Shown here: one piece after another, positions 62,840 to 64,000 of the stretch
Layout of the letters: every line of letters starts with the position of its first letter
How positions within the stretch are numbered: the stretch's first letter is position 1
Assembly: GCA_964235485.1 (NCBI GenBank)
Contig: CAXSAZ010000014.1
Location: 35,687 to 99,686, forward strand
From: CAHJXG01 sp964235485
Lineage (GTDB): Bacteria; Pseudomonadota; Alphaproteobacteria; Acetobacterales; Acetobacteraceae
Direction: 5' to 3'
DNA: 64,000 nucleotides
The notes under the pieces: generated by a model
Seen by the model: only the letters and a program-made list of their open reading frames with translations
Databases searched by the model: none
Told to the model about the DNA's origin: nothing
Translations under genes and position numbers: made by a program

Positions 62840-63223
62840 TCAGCTCGGCGCCTGCTCGGCGACCTGATCGGCCTCGGCCACCATGTCGCCGGTCGGCAAG
62901 TCGGCGTCATGCAGTTCGCTGGCCCGCACATCCTTGGCGTGCGGCACCCGTATTGCGAAGGAGAAGCCCGGCGGCGGCGGCACGGCCTCCCCGTTGCGCT
63001 CCATCAGCAACCACGTCTTGCGCTTGCTGATCGGGCGGCATTCCTCGATCCGCACGGTGTCGCCGATCTTGCAGACGTTCGTGTCGTCATGCGCCGCATA
63101 CTTCTTCGAGCGGCGGATGAACTTCTTGTACAGCGGATGGATGACGCGGCGCTCAACAAGAACCGTGATGGTCTTGTCCATCTTGTCGCTCGTCACCCGC
63201 CCGGTCAGGACGCGCCTCGGCAT
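62840..63223 (-). CDS. rpsQ: 30S ribosomal protein S17 with long C-terminal tail
   Basis: 127 residues versus the usual 80-90. The core (MPRRVLTGRVTSDKMDKTIT, VERRVIHPLYKKFIRRSKKY, IGDTVRIEECRPISKRKTWL) ends near residue 75. The extra roughly 50 residues (PPPPGFSFAIRVPHAKDV and an acidic end) are unlike most S17 proteins, although tails occur in some alphaproteobacteria. Confidence 0.97.
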   Translation of the reverse strand: MPRRVLTGRVTSDKMDKTITVLVERRVIHPLYKKFIRRSKKYAAHDDTNVCKIGDTVRIEECRPISKRKTWLLMERNGEAVPPPPGFSFAIRVPHAKDVRASELHDADLPTGDMVAEADQVAEQAPS

Positions 63224-63227
63224 CGCC

Positions 63228-63449
63228 CTACTCCTTCGCGTTCGCGGAGGAAGCGGCGGACCGCTTCAACTCCGTCATGATCGTCTTGACGCGGGCGATG
63301 TCGCGCCGCACCTGGCGGACGCGGCCCACGCTCTCCGTCTGCCCCGTCGCCCGCTGGAAACGCAGGTTGAACTGCTCCTTGCGCAGGTCGAGCAACATGG
63401 AAGGCAGGTTGTCCGCCCCCTTGGCGCGGATGTCGGCTGGCTTGGTCAT
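63228..63449 (-). CDS. rpmC: 50S ribosomal protein L29
   Basis: 73 residues. LPSMLLDLRKEQFNLRFQRA and RVRQVRRDIARVKTIMTELK are diagnostic, located between S17 and L16 as always in this cluster. Confidence 0.97.
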   Translation of the reverse strand: MTKPADIRAKGADNLPSMLLDLRKEQFNLRFQRATGQTESVGRVRQVRRDIARVKTIMTELKRSAASSANAKE

Positions 63450-63451
63450 GC

Positions 63452-63868
63452 TTAGCCCTCCCCGAGCCGGGTCACGAACTTGGTGCGGATCGGCAGCTTG
63501 GCAGCGCCCAGGGTCAACGCCTCGCGCGCCAACTCAGGCGGCACGCCGTCGATCTCGAACATGATGCGGCCTGGCTTCACCCGGCACACCCAGAACTCTG
63601 GGCTGCCCTTGCCGGACCCCATGCGGACCTCGGCCGGCTTTTGCGACACCGGCACGTCCGGGAACATCCGGATCCACACCCGGCCCGCACGCTTCATGGA
63701 GCGCGTGATGGCACGGCGCGCGGCCTCGATCTGCCGGGCGGTGATCCGTTCCGGCTCCAGCGCCTTGAGGCCGAAGGCGCCGAAGTTCAGGCTGGTGCCC
63801 GACTTCGCCAGGCCGTGGATACGGCCCTTATGGGCCTTGCGGAACTTCGTCCGCTTGGGAGACATCAT
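63452..63868 (-). CDS. rplP: 50S ribosomal protein L16
   Basis: 138 residues. MMSPKRTKFRKAHKGRIHGL, RVWIRMFPDVPVSQKPAEVR, MGSGKGSPEFWVCRVKPGRI define L16. The ATG at 63868 (with GAGGA upstream) or the next ATG at 63865 could start it. Confidence 0.98.
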   Translation of the reverse strand: MMSPKRTKFRKAHKGRIHGLAKSGTSLNFGAFGLKALEPERITARQIEAARRAITRSMKRAGRVWIRMFPDVPVSQKPAEVRMGSGKGSPEFWVCRVKPGRIMFEIDGVPPELAREALTLGAAKLPIRTKFVTRLGEG

Positions 63869-63882
63869 GGTCGGGATTCCTC

Positions 63883-64000
63883 TTAACGCTGCGGCGCCTG
63901 CTCGGCGGCCCGGCGGTCCTGCGCCAGCGGGTCGTTGGCCAGGATTTCGCCCTTGAAGATCCAGACCTTCACGCCGCACGTGCCGTAGGTGGTCTTGGCC
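63883..64000 (-). CDS. rpsC: 30S ribosomal protein S3, C-terminal end (partial)
   Basis: Only the last 38 codons are inside the window: AKTTYGTCGVKVWIFKGEIL is the conserved end of the S3 KH-2 region, followed by ANDPLAQDRRAAEQAPQR and a TAA stop. The rest lies beyond the right edge, as expected from the order S3-L16-L29. Confidence 0.93.
   Translation of the reverse strand, partial: AKTTYGTCGVKVWIFKGEILANDPLAQDRRAAEQAPQR

Overview
The window is a gene-dense, very GC-rich stretch whose protein content points to an alphaproteobacterium, most likely of the Rhodospirillales/Acetobacteraceae type. This is inferred from the cobS-cobT aerobic cobaltochelatase pair, ubiG, an ATP12-type ATP synthase chaperone, a DUF4167 protein, a PTS-Ntr enzyme I and a canonical alphaproteobacterial ribosomal cluster. 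No genus can be named from sequence reading alone. Most genes lie on the minus strand and many neighbours overlap by 4 bases (ATGA, GTGA, TGATG), which suggests long translationally coupled operons.

Layout. Positions 1-10300 hold accessory metabolism: the ribF 5' part, a hydratase/SDR pair, a secreted multicopper oxidase, a block of two glycosyltransferases plus a small P-loop kinase, an aspartoacylase-like deacylase, DUF2889 and BolA. Positions 10383-13958 hold a J-domain protein followed by cobS and cobT. Positions 13955-18443 hold a hydrolase, ribosomal protein L28 with a clear terminator, an Atm1-type ABC exporter and a Nudix protein. Positions 18549-29212 are a long minus-strand housekeeping run (DUF4167, prmC, prfA, hisS, ispG, RodZ-like, ptsP, nitronate monooxygenase-like, lysC), divergent from ubiG. 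Positions 30209-37543 hold DUF1178, glutaredoxin, ComF, a four-rhodanese protein, cysteine dioxygenase, a methyltransferase, a chromate transporter and moaA. Positions 37540-42432 hold a D-amino-acid lyase-like enzyme, an AT-rich glycosyltransferase island with a broken gene, and the sugar-nucleotide pair phosphomannomutase/galU. Positions 42583-48355 hold a membrane J-domain protein, maeB, tRNA-Leu(GAG), lipB, and a duplicated DUF29 gene with a decayed copy of the neighbouring EamA transporter end. Positions 48430-53832 are an ATP12/AsmA/RluA/RarA operon. Positions 53885-64000 are the end of the S10 cluster, the spc cluster and the alpha cluster: S3 (partial), L16, L29, S17, L14, L24, L5, S14, S8, L6, L18, S5, L30, L15, SecY, Adk, then S13, S11, RpoA, L17.

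How the genes work together. The ribosomal block makes the translation core and the SecY channel. prfA/prmC form a release factor and its modifying enzyme. cobS/cobT are two of the three subunits of cobalt chelatase. The cysteine dioxygenase and rhodanese proteins form a plausible cysteine-sulfur unit. galU and the phosphomannomutase feed sugar nucleotides, perhaps to the adjacent glycosyltransferase.

I found no CRISPR array, transposase, prophage or recognisable defence system. The most unusual signals are the DUF29 duplication scar, the AT-rich glycosyltransferase island, a pair of long palindromic repeats, a terminator whose stem carries the -10 box of the next operon, a chromate transporter that seems to start at CTG overlapping the moaA stop, and an in-frame 21-bp tandem repeat at the end of the nitronate monooxygenase gene.
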